64,000 bases of DNA, from assembly GCA_037576215.1 (NCBI GenBank), contig JBANDB010000003.1:3596001-3660000 (forward strand), given 5' to 3'. The notes beneath the pieces are model-generated. The model worked only from the letters and a program-made list of their open reading frames with translations. It did no database searches and was not told the origin of the DNA. Each line of letters begins with the position of its first letter. Positions within the stretch are counted from its first letter, which is position 1. A program made the translations under genes and the position numbers. This DNA comes from Armillaria gallica. Lineage: Eukaryota; Basidiomycota; Agaricomycetes; Agaricales; Physalacriaceae. This document shows positions 10,995-21,949 of this stretch, in pieces.

Positions 10995-13187
10995 ATGTCG
11001 TCACCTTTGCATTACCATCACGTCCCCCCTTGGTCCCAACTCTCCGAACCAATGCCTTCCTTTCAAGAGTGCCCTGGGCTTTGTGCCGCTCTTGACTCTC
11101 ACAAGAGACCTTGCAACGTGAATACCCAACCAGGGTTCATTTGGTGCGCTCGTCATAATGAAGTCAGAATTCCCTCACTTTTCCCCAGTAATATCGGCTG
11201 AAGCTGTTTCGTAGGAGCGCATTAAGCTATACGTCAATTACAAGGCCCACCACGCCGCTCTCAATGCCTTCGATCAACATACCATTTGTACTAATTCGAA
11301 GAAGATCAGGTCGTGCATGTCATTGGAGAGGTTACGATCCTGGAACAAGGTTCTTGTATACAAGTATCACTTGGTAACGAGGTGCGAATCTTTGTTCAAC
11401 GTTCGCGCAATGTATCTGACTGCTGGCGAAACAGATGCATTGATGCTAGAGCATACTTCACTGAACGCTTCTTCGGGTAAGCATTTCCTCCGCAACGCAT
11501 AGAAAGCACTCCTGATGCCCTTCTCAGAAATGATATGGTACGCATTGTTTGTACCATCCATCTTTTGTCCGCTCTGATGCTTCAGCAGGATTTCGGACAC
11601 AAACAATTCTGGCGAATGCTCATAAGACAGCAATCAGAAGTGGAGAGGATTCTAGAAGAAGTAGAGAATCGGGCCTACGAACTCATTCTTGCATCTCAGA
11701 ACGCGCTTTGGGTCCTCAAGCGGCCGATGGACACGTCGAAGCCTGATGTAGATTGTTCGGGATACGATGAGGCTCCATTACGAGCCACGAAGGCCGACGA
11801 ATGTGCCAATCAATCACAGTCCATCGCAAATGATTGTGATGGCTATAGTGATGTCACGGTCGAAGTGGAAGATCCCCTGGAGGTGGCGCTACGAGAGAAA
11901 GCTACAATCCTGAGGGAGAAAATCTACACCCGAATCTCAAGGTATTGTGCCTATCCCGAATCCAAGTGGTACCATGAGCGACTCGAAGTGATCAATTCTA
12001 TCATCCGGCGGATAGTGTACACAGACGCGTCGCTCATGGTCACATCTCAGAATTACACTTCGGTGATGGAGTTCCTTCAGGACGAGAAGTTGGAGGTCCA
12101 AACACTCTCCAAGCTTTGGACGTCTCTTGTGGAACTGCTCACAGACCAGGTGCGAGCTGCGATCGACGATGCCCTGAGGTCGGCGGACGATGCTGCGAGT
12201 TATGTTGTCGTCTTGGGTGGGCGTGTTTACAAAGACCTGACTACAGGTCCGCGACCGTTTCGCAGCTGGGCTCATTTCAGTTCTATAATTCGCTGCTACG
12301 GGTGTCTTCGGAAAACCTGTAAGACAGTCAGTGGTATTCTCTTCCATTTCTATGGTGTATACTACTAACCTAGCGCGTAGATGGATGAGGTGATAGCCTT
12401 GACGCAATATACCATCCTTACCTGGACCCATCTCAATCAATCTACGCTCAAATGCTATCATAACATCGACGGATCGAGCATCCTCATGCTCTGCGGCTCT
12501 ATTGTCAACTACTTTGAATATTCAGACTTCAGTCATCGCTATTCTGTTACCAAGTATAACGACATCATCGATCACACGCCGCAATGGTCGGAGACTGAGA
12601 TGAACATTACCGTCTGTATGGGCCTATCGTTGAACGATCCAAAGGCTGAGGCGTTCATCGATGCATGCACTCGAGAGAAGGGATTCATGGTGTTATCCCG
12701 CCGAGGCAAGGAAGGCAAAGTTGCGCGTTCAACACCCAAGATTTGGTGCAAACGCACAAGACGTGCGAGTACGCGAGCCGGACTGAAGAAGCTTCCTTGG
12801 GAAGAGACCAAGTCCGTCGTGTACTTCCGTGATAGCCTTCTGGAAGAGTGTTGGACGTTAACTAGCCTGTCCAAGCGAGTAGAAGACTGCTACACGGTCG
12901 CAGTGGTCGACACAGAGGCAGAGAACGTGACCGGTGTGGTTGCGAAGCTGGCGAAGATTTGGATAGAAGTATATGGGGTCGAATGCATACACGAGCTATG
13001 CAACGAGATTGCGAGGCCGTATGTCAAGAGCGGTGATTTGGAGATCGTGGAAGAGGAAGGAGAAGAAGACGCGAACCTGATATGTCCGAAGAGGAACGTG
13101 TTGATGCCCGGCGCGGCAGCCGATGTGCATGCGTCGTATAGACGGCTCTGGGAAAAGAGCCCGTGTAGTGGGATTTTTGACGACTGA
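10995..13187 (+). CDS. Agaricomycete hypothetical protein with N-terminal Cys/His motif
   Basis: Six exons (10995-11162, 11215-11381, 11435-11476, 11528-11537, 11586-12326, 12381-13187) give 644 residues. Exon 4 is only 10 nt. Phases are consistent throughout, and the splices give the run KYHLVTR/CIDARAYFTERFFG/NDM/QDFGHKQF, which resembles a pattern recalled from related fungal hypotheticals (R/C-DARxxHxxxFF..D.GHxxF). The N-terminus has spaced Cys and His (CPGLC, then RPC, then WCARH), possibly a small zinc-binding module. The C-terminal half has a hydrophilic, acidic end (EEEGEEDAN). The intron at 12327-12380 contains a good branch site TACTAAC. Function unknown. The micro-exon could easily be missed by gene callers. 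Confidence 0.75.
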
Positions 13188-13444
13188 TTTTCGACCTCCA
13201 TGTAGCAAAATGGTACGCATGAGAGTGTCGTTGCATTTCCTTTGATTGAGACGGACACTTACCCTTTTTTTCTTTCATATTGTTGTAAAGTACTATGTAC
13301 CGGCCCGTAACAATGCCATCCTGTATGCCTATTCGCTCGTGACTCATCAGACGGGCACCTAATGTGACCACGGTAGAACATTAGCAACAGCGAGTTGATT
13401 TAAATACATGACCTACCACGAAGAAGACATTGTGCTCCACCAAA

Positions 13445-15464
13445 ATGCGATTCCCCCTTATCGAGCTCTTGATTACACTGTTACTCGTCGCACCACCCTC
13501 TACAGCGAAGAAATGCGAGATTAGTCCATTGGGAGAAGGCCTTGATGATACAGAACAAGTGCGTTACATCCTTTCCTTCCTCGAATACGTCTAAGAAATT
13601 GTCGATGGAGGTCGAGAGAGCCATCGAGGAGTGCGGGCGACTTGGTTGGACCGTGCTTAATCCCGGAATATATAACATTACCAGGTACGCATCCCTAGAT
13701 CCGTTTGTCGGCGTTACACTTTAAACTCGATCATCAACAGAAAGATGACGTGGGATTTGCATTCATCCAAGGTCGATCTGTACGGGTATTTGAGCGTAAG
13801 GGTCTCATCTTCGTTAGAGCGGCTTTGATTGTTTAAGCTACTGCGTGTTTACTCAGTTCCAGCCGGACATCGAGTACTGGTTGATGGCAGAGAGCACGTA
13901 CAGGGTCGTTTTCATACAGGTGCCTCGTTTCCGACCTTCTGCAGCTCCGCCACCTGATAATCCTGCCAGAGCCAAGCCTCGTGGTTTGTTGTGACAGGAT
14001 CCGACTTCACCATCGACGCGCATAACGAGGGTGGTATCCAAGGGAATGGACAGGTGCGTCCGATAGACCCCCATACGTCATCTACGCTTACGCTGCTGGA
14101 CAGCCATGGTGGGAGTACTTCACGACACACGCCAGGGATGATGGTGATGGTCGACCTCTATCTCTGACTCTCTACCGCGCGTTCAACTCTGTGGTGAAGA
14201 ACTTTCGCATCGAGTCGCCGCCGTTCTGGTGTAACGCTGTAGCCGAGTCGAGTGGTGTAAGATATGAAGGGATGCTTTGCAACGCAACCAATGTCAATCC
14301 AGAATTTGCGGGTCAGAAGTGCGTATATTCTCCCATTGTTTTGATGAAGTACTGAATAGAGGATGTTCAGTATTGTTCCTAATACTGATGGTCAGTGGAT
14401 CGTATTTGTTCTGAATAGAGACCAATGTTCCCACAGGAATAGACACATATCGAAGCGACAATGTTACGCTGTTGGATTGGGACGTGACATGCGGGGACGA
14501 TTGCTTGGCTATCAAAGGAGTAGGTAGTAAGCTTTCTTTCTGCATTCTTGGATTGATAGCGACAGAACTCGACCAACGTACTTGCTCGAAACATTACTTG
14601 TCGCGGAGGGAACGGGATTGCATTTGGTTCTTTGGGGCAATATTACAATTTGGTGCGCGCTCTCCAAGCTTTGTGTACCGGAAGATAACGATTCATAGAG
14701 CGACCTTGTCAACAACGTTCATCTGGAAGACCTGCAAGTGTGTATCATTTCTGGCTTGCACGTAGACAACTGACAGATGCATCGCAGATGTTAAGATTAG
14801 ACGCAAAAGTGCAGCCTAACATGGCAAACGGCGTGAGTGGATACGCGCATACGATGATGTAAAGTGGCTTACAATATTTGCAGGTCTACTTCAAAAGTTG
14901 GACTGGCACTGTCAATGGATCCCCACCAACAGGCGGTGGCGGAGGAAAAGGTGCGCATATACACGTTCTTTAGAATCGCATCTGATGGTGTTAGGCTTTG
15001 TATCCAACATTGTTGCCAAGAACGTGTTTTTGGACCGGGTGAACCGGCCGCTCCATTTGTATCAAACGAATAACGGACACAGGTATGTGGCATGCACATT
15101 CTGGATCAGAATCCTCAGCGCTATTGATAGTGGTGATTTGCCATCTCAGCTCACTTTTGCGAACCTGCAGTTCCTGAACTGGAGCGGGACCGCAGTGACC
15201 AATGAGAGTAGGTCCGCTTGTTTTCGTAAGGGAGTGAACCTAACCACGATTCTGGGTCGTAGTTGTAGATATCGAGTGTAGCACAGCCTGTGATGGTGTA
15301 TTCTTCGACAATTTTGATGTCGAGGGGCCTGGAAATGAGGCACCAGAGTACATTTGTCGGAATGTTACGGGATTGGAGGGATTAACCGGTACAGTGCTTG
15401 TTTTCCTGAGAGTACCCGTCCTCAATACTTCTTTCCAGTACCTTGCAACGAGACTGGAGTATGA
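13445..15464 (+). CDS. Glycoside hydrolase family 28 (polygalacturonase-like), secreted
   Basis: GH28 enzymes cleave pectin backbones outside the cell. The protein starts with a signal peptide (MRFPLIELLITLLLVAPPSTA) and is split into about 16 short exons. Family motifs are in order: GIQGNGQ-PWW, NIVPNTDGID (catalytic Asp), CGDDCLAIKG (catalytic Asp pair), then RGGNGIAFGSLGQY where most family members have GHG, and VYFKSWTGT where many have RIK. The last exon gives the short tail VPCNETGV ending at the TGA at 15462-15464, preferred over reading through the preceding intron. The GHG-to-GNG and RIK-to-YFK differences are typical of some exo-acting or non-classical GH28 clades, so the exact substrate (polygalacturonan, rhamno- or xylogalacturonan) is open. 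Confidence 0.85.
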
Positions 15465-17090
15465 ATAGGTGACGCAGTCATGATAAAGTTTGAAGCTTAC
15501 GATGGAGGGCGTTGTAGCACAACAGCTGGAAGGATATGGCAAACACGACCACGTTGTACAATATTCACCTCTGTTCCGAATTGAGCGGTCACTGGACGAA
15601 AATAATGTAACAGTTTCTCACCAGAATCGTCTCCTTTGATTCAGACTGGTTAGAGATACGTGAAGACTTGAGGCCGACACATGATGAAAATGAATTGCTG
15701 ACCGATTCCGCGTTCGGGTCGTTACCTCGGCCTAAGACAAGGGAGCGTGGTTCTGAGAATGTGACTGACGGATATCGGAGCGCAATACCGTCAATTGGCT
15801 CGGATTCATTCTTGTCAGTTCGAAACCGGACGAGTCAAGATGGCTGGATAAGGAAAGATGCTGTTGCCCTCGGACGCGTAATTGACGATCGAAACCTTGC
15901 AAACGATTTGGTGTTCCGAAGTCGCATGGTCAGAGAAGCTTGAAATATACATGCAGCTCGTGGATAATAGGCCTGCGACTGGACTGGACACTGCCTGGAT
16001 GTGAAAGTCGGGGACCCTCAGTCAGGGCACTTGGCAGAATAATTGATGACGTGATATGGTAGCGGGTGAACCAAAGGTGGGGCATTCATACTCAGGAGGA
16101 TCGTCCGCTCGGAACTTGTAGTAGAATACGTGCGGCGTCTCCGTGTGATTCAGAATAAATGGCGATAACCAAGAGAAAGAAAGAAAAGGAAAGAAAAACC
16201 CCAGGGAGTCGTAGCATCAAGGGGGAGGGCGAAAAACGAGTCGCGACCTTGTCGCGATAGCCTCGAGAGAACGCGGGTATTCACCCCTTTGAAATGGACT
16301 CGTGAGGCTGCGAGGGGGAGTAGGCAATATCCGGAAAACGGACGTAAGATCTAGATCTTGATCAGAAAAAATAAAACGAGTGAAAACTACGCCGGGAGTA
16401 AAGCGAATGTAACTTGAAATTATCCCTTCATGACCTTCTCCCGTCGGTGTAGCCATTGCCTCTGCTTGAGATGGTGGTGTACCGTTTGGGATGCCCCATC
16501 GTCGGGAAACGGGTGACGTGACCCGGGTGTGACAAAAACGTGACAGACGTCGGTTGATTGTGAACCAGCTTCAACAAGGGCGCAAGCCGACACCTTCTGC
16601 TCAATCCCGCCACGCTATCGCTTTTCCAGTGCTCGTCCCGTCTTCGCGACCCTTTTGTTTGCTATTATCTCTCTGTTTCGTTGGATATGCTGCCATAGAG
16701 GTCTGTCTGCGCCCTTCCCAAGATTACGCGTGGTATCCTGATTCCTTGCTGCTACTAATAGAGTCTGCTCATCGTGCTACCCATTGTATGCAACTTTCTT
16801 TCCTGCCCTTTTACCATACTGATGTCCTCTTAGTTGTGTATACAGGTGAGCTTTTCTTTTGTATACGTGTGCTGTCCCGTCGCTGGGAGCACGTCCTTTT
16901 TTCGGTGAGAGGCAACTTTCTCTGACCAGTACACAATATGCTGATGTTCCCTCTCAAGTGAAGTACTCACATCCATTACAGGAATTGCGACTCGTTGGAA
17001 ACCTATCGACAGTGAGTATGTCGTCCCACACTTGCCTCTTCACTAAACAATGGCCTTGACAGAACCGTCAAAACATATAATTTACAACAC
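15465..17090. other. Intergenic and long leader region of the SNF5 gene
   Basis: About 1.6 kb. A frame at 15668-15943 (91 codons) and minus-strand frames near 16217-16613 are hydrophilic and unlike any known protein. The pyrimidine-rich stretch 16600-17090 with several GTRAGT...YAG pairs looks like a 5' untranslated region containing introns ahead of the ATG at 17091. Confidence 0.45.
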
Positions 17091-20000
17091 ATGAATCAAT
17101 CCTACCCTACGGCTTCTCAGCCCACCTTCCCTCATCAACAAGCTCATGGCCAGGGCATCAACCCGGCAGCTCTTCTCTCTGGCGCGGGAGGTATCAATCC
17201 CGCCCAACTTATGGGCGGCATGGGTGGAGGCATGGGTGGGGGCATGGGCGGTGCTATGGGGGTTGGAATGGGAGGAGGAATGGCCACCAACATGAATATG
17301 ATGGGTGGAGGTGGCGGAGGTATGAGCCCTGCCCAGATCCTTCGCGAGAGAGGAATAATAAACGGCGGCGGCGGTGGTGGAATGAACATGAACATGATGA
17401 ACATGGGAGGCGGCGGCGGCAATCTGAACGCTGCAGGGATGGGCATGGGCATGGGCGGCATGAACATGGGTGGCCTCGGAATGGGCGTATCGACCCCGTT
17501 ACCCAACATGATGAATGCCCCCGGCGGTGCCCCGCCTACGAACATGGTCGACGGCATGTCTATGCAGCGCCCCGGAACATCGATGAGTGGCATCACCGCG
17601 ACGTCACTCGGTGGTTCGATGAGCGGCGGCGGTGGTTTCCCGAATCAATTCAGTGGCATGAATGGCGGCACCATGATGGGCGGTCAACCTCAGCCCACTC
17701 CTGCGCCGTCTCACGCACCACAAATGATGACCCCACATCAGCAGCAGCAGTTCAGCATGATGCTCCAAATGACAGGGATGACCCGTGAACAGTTCGCAGG
17801 CCTCAATCAGCACGACAAGCAGGTTGTGATGGAGCGGGTGTCGATGAAACTCAAGGAACGACAGAGACAGCAAGAACTCCAGATGATGGCGCAGATGGGC
17901 GGCATGATGAACCAACAACCCCAGCAGCAGCCTCAACCCCAACCTCAGCAGCAGTTCCATGGCGCTGGGTTTGGAAACGACAGACCTTCCAGTGCTAGCT
18001 CTCATGGCCCCATGATGCCGCCTCCGCCACCAGGAGGGCGTCCAGGAACTGCGATGGGTATGAGGCGAGCTCCTAGTGTCGACCAAGTCCGTCCACCTAG
18101 CCGTCTCGGAGAGATGATGAACAGTGGAGGAGGGCCCAACCCTTCTATGTTTCCCAAATCGATGCCTGATCAACAGCCCGGGAATATGTATCCTCAGCAT
18201 GGTCAGACGTCGCCTGTCGGTGCTCGCGTTACAGGAAGCCCAAGGATTGACAGTGCCGGCCCTAGCATGTTTCCTCCAGCGGGTGCAACCAGTGGTGGGT
18301 ACCCAATTGGCACCGCCGGAATCGTCTCCCCGACGAGGCCCATGTCGGCGAGTTCAAATAGTCTCGGGTTCGGTGGTAATGGTGCGATGAAAGGCACGCC
18401 AACGCCGAACAGAGTGAATGCTGTCCCTCAAACACCAACAACGCCACGGACGGCAACTCCAACAAATATGAATGCGTTGATGACACCACAGCCTCTCCCG
18501 CCGGCCCAGCAAGCGCCCCAACAAGTGCCTGCGCCCATGCCTTCCGGCCCGCCTACAATCCCGACTCCCGTTCCTCCAAGTGCCTCTGCTTCAGTGTCTA
18601 CGCCAACTCGTGCTTCTACACCCGCATCGGGCGCGCCAACTGTGGCCCCTGCTGCCTCTGCTTCCGCTGCAGCATCAGCGACTCCTACGCCTGCTGTCGC
18701 AAAACTCCCTCCGTTACCGCCCACAAACCCAGCCGTAACAGAAATCACTACAGTACCACTCAAAGATTCATTGAAACTTATTCCGGAGTTGAGCGAAACA
18801 GAAATCAACGATGTCAAGGATTGGATGAAGCTCGATAAGGAGTACGAGAACGTGTATGGGGAGATGCGGAAGCGGATGGCAGCGGAGCGGGAAGCGCTAG
18901 GCAAAAGGTGGTGGGAAAGAGGAGGCGGCACAAATGTTGGTTTGGGGGCCGTCGTACAGCCATGGGGTAACCGGGGAAGGGGAGGATTTGATGTCAGATA
19001 TCCAAATTCAAGACCTAGGAGAGATAGCAGACGAGGTAAAGTCGTTAAGAGGGAGGGCGTGAAGCTGTGTGTTTTTTTCTTCATCTTTTATCTGTCGCGA
19101 TGCTTATCATTCATCAGACCTAGAAAGATCGACGCTTGGCGCGCGAACTTACCAGAGCAGCTTGTACCCATCCGACTAGAGTTCGATGTCGAGCAGCATC
19201 ATAAAATGCGGGACACATTCGTTTGGAACTTGAATGGTATGATTATCCGCCTACACAAAAGGCTTCGGCAGCTGACTCTCACTACAGACCCTGTGATCAC
19301 TCCTGAAAATTTCGCACAATCTGTGGTTGAAGATTATAACCTATCTTCGAGCTATCATTCCGTTATCGTCAAATCTATCCAGGATCAACTCAGTGATTTT
19401 AAAGCACATTCGACCAATTACGATGGCGAAGGAGGTGATTATGTTGCTGACGATGAATCGGGCGTCCCGGAGACAGGAAAATTGGACGAGGAAAGTGCGC
19501 TGTGGTGGAGGAAGTGGCGAAAACGCGTGAGGAAAGATTATACCACTGATGGAGCTGAGAAGGGTCGAAAACGACGGAAAGTGGTTGAAGACGAACAACT
19601 CATGGGCATGGAGGACCTTAATATGGATGAGAACGAGATGCACGACGACATGAGGGTTGTCATCAAGGTTAGTTTCCAGAGCTATACCATTTGGAAGGTT
19701 TTTCACCCAATTGTGTTAGTTGGATATCATTGTCGGGGCGATGAAGCTTGATGATCAGTTTGAATGGGATATAGAAAATCCGTATGCGTCCCCTGAAGGT
19801 TTTGCGGACATATATGTTCAGGAACTGGGCTTGGGCGGTGAATTTAGGTGCGTTTCCAGCGTTTCCAGATCGAACGCCATAATTAAGTTGATCCAGAACT
19901 GCGATCGCCCACTCTATCCGAGAACAAGTGCAAGCGTACCAAAAGTCCCTCTTCCTAGTTGGACATCCTTCCGATGGTACGCCGATACAAGATGACGAGC

Positions 20001-21331
20001 TACGGACGTCCTTCCTTCCCGGCTTATCATCGGGTGCTCGAGCACTAGATCAAGTACCGTCGTTTACACCGATGCTGAACTATCTTAGTGATGGCGAAAT
20101 CGAACGACACGAGAAGGAGCGTGACAAGGACATGAATAAGCGGCGAAAACGAAATACAAGGGGCCGGCGAGGCGTCGCGTTACCAGACCGAGAGCCGATT
20201 AGGACCTACCGCACACCTGCCATTGGGTTCCCGGAGCTGGATCCTGCTATTCTTGCTCTGCAAGTTGCGGCTAATGCGCCCACATCGCGCAGAGCTGCAG
20301 CTGCAGCTGCTTCACTCACCATCGCAAATATGGTGGCATCCGAAAACGGGACACCGCTTCTTCCTCAAACACTTCCCACCGCTCCCCAACAACCGCAGCC
20401 TGCCGCTCCCAAGGAGAAGAAGCCGAAAGGACATTTCAAGGCTCCGCCATTACCTCCGTCCGTCTTACGGCCACGGTCCAAGCTCACGGCAGTACCTGCC
20501 TCTACTGCTGCAGATGGTGCATCTTCCACATTGGATGGTGATGCTGCACACTCCATGAACGCTCTCCCGAAGGTGGTGACGGCAAAGAGGGCGAAAGAGT
20601 TAGAACGAGAGGCAAAGGAGAAGGAATTCGCTGATGGTCAGCACGCTAACTTCATAGATGGTGTCTGGCACTGTTCCAACTGTGGTTGTCCTGAGAGCAT
20701 CGCCATTGGTAGGAGGAAAGGTCCGTTGGGTGATAAGTCACAATGCGGTACTTGCGGTATGTGCTTAAATATGGACCTCACGATGATACTGATGGCTTCT
20801 GTTTTAGGCAAGTTCTGGCATCGCCATCGTCGTCCTCGGCCCGTCGAATACAACACGGATCCTGATTTCCATTCGAATGTCAAACGGGACAGTGAGCTTG
20901 CGAGAACGATTGGCAAGAAGAAGGGAGGTGCTGCTGCGCTGCGGGCACAGAGCGGAACAGTCCCAACGACTCCAGCTTCAGAGCCTCAGTCTCCCCCGAT
21001 CAAACCAGACGAAGAGCCTGCTCCAAGATTGTCGCCTGTGCCTCCTCCGTCGAAAGCGGAAACCGCCCTTTCTCCCGTGTCAACGACATCAAGCGCGTCG
21101 GAAGCACCTTTGGCTCAGCGAGTGAAGACGAATGGAACCAATAGCCACGCACCGTCTGTTGCGCCTGCTTCTTCGGCTCCCCCTCCAGCGCCTGCGTCCA
21201 CATCACCACCGCCGCCGGATGCCTCCACCTCTGTCCAAGAATCATCGGTGCCACCGCCAAGTCAATCCGGGCCTCCGGGACCACCTTCTCAACGATCGTG
21301 GGTGAGCAGACTTGAGCCGTCGTCTTTGTAA
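17091..21331 (+). CDS. SNF5: SNF5/SMARCB1-type subunit of a SWI/SNF chromatin remodeller
   Basis: Six exons (17091-19066, 19118-19236, 19288-19667, 19720-19847, 19897-20756, 20808-21331) give 1328 residues. The first ~550 residues are low complexity: Gly/Met-rich repeats, then Gln- and Pro-rich stretches with a predicted helix (MTREQFAGLNQHDKQ). The SNF5 homology region follows with its two repeats: PIRLEFDVEQHHKMRDTFVWNLNDPVITPENFAQ... and VGAMKLDDQFEWDIENPYASPEGFADIYVQELGLGGEF, then IAHSIREQ. A GATA-type zinc finger lies near residues 1120-1165 (CSNCGCPES...QCGTCGKFWHRH), as known for fungal SNF5 proteins. The intron at 20757-20807 falls inside the finger, has no stop and is a multiple of three, so retention would insert 17 residues there. 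The C-terminus is Pro/Ser-rich. Nuclear transcription co-regulator. Confidence 0.95.
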
Positions 21332-21949
21332 AAAGTGTTCTGACGATAGCCGGTACCCAGCCCCCTCAATGGCTAGCCACCTGTATGCAAGGCATTCAAT
21401 ACCGTTTCCCATCTGATAAATTTGAGGTGGCTCTCCGTAAGGTCACCGCGAATAGCGACCCAGAGTGGCGGATTAAATGTCTAGATTGTCCTGGCAAGGT
21501 GTGTTCTGGTGTTCCGGCGAGTCGGCTACTTCTGACTCGTGCATGTAGTTGTACAAGCCTGGTCCGGGCGAGACTCTTTCAAACTTTGAGGTACATCTGA
21601 GAAATAATACGCACCGACGGGTAGTGGAGAAACGTGTTGCTGCTACATCATCTGGGTCATGATAGTGTCCATCTCTTTATCTTTTCATCTCTTTCTAACT
21701 GTGTTGTTTGCTTGTTACTTACTACAAGGCTGTGTGTATTCTTATACGTTTTCTGTAATTATGATATGAATAGGTACAGCGGATGAACACGATCTATCTT
21801 TCTCTCTTACTCACCGTTCGGTGCTGACAAGAACCGATCACCATGCACTTTACGAAAGACAAACTCTTTGAACTGGCCGGGCTTCACAGAAGCCTCCGAA
21901 CGTTACATAAATGCATACAGCTGGCGAAACGACACAGCAAAACACTACA
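21332..21949. other. Intergenic, no gene seen
   Basis: Between SNF5 and the first caspase gene. A 71-codon frame at 21385-21600 has no supportable content. A second ATG at 21843 opens a 35-codon frame that stops before the preferred caspase-gene start. Confidence 0.4.

Noticed and set aside
12327..12380. Split of the Cys/His-motif protein into two genes at 12368/12381
   Set aside because: The first frame's stop lies inside a GT-AG intron with a TACTAAC branch site that joins both parts in phase 0.
15421..15468. GH28 ending in an alternative read-through frame to 15469
   Set aside because: That frame reads through an intron; splicing gives the shorter VPCNETGV ending expected for the family.
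17144..17596. 150-codon Pro/Met-rich minus-strand frame
   Set aside because: Mirror image of the Gly/Met-rich SNF5 N-terminus; low-complexity artefact.
18428..19084. 218-codon minus-strand frame opposite SNF5
   Set aside because: Antisense to the Ala/Pro/Thr-rich part of SNF5; composition explained by the sense strand.
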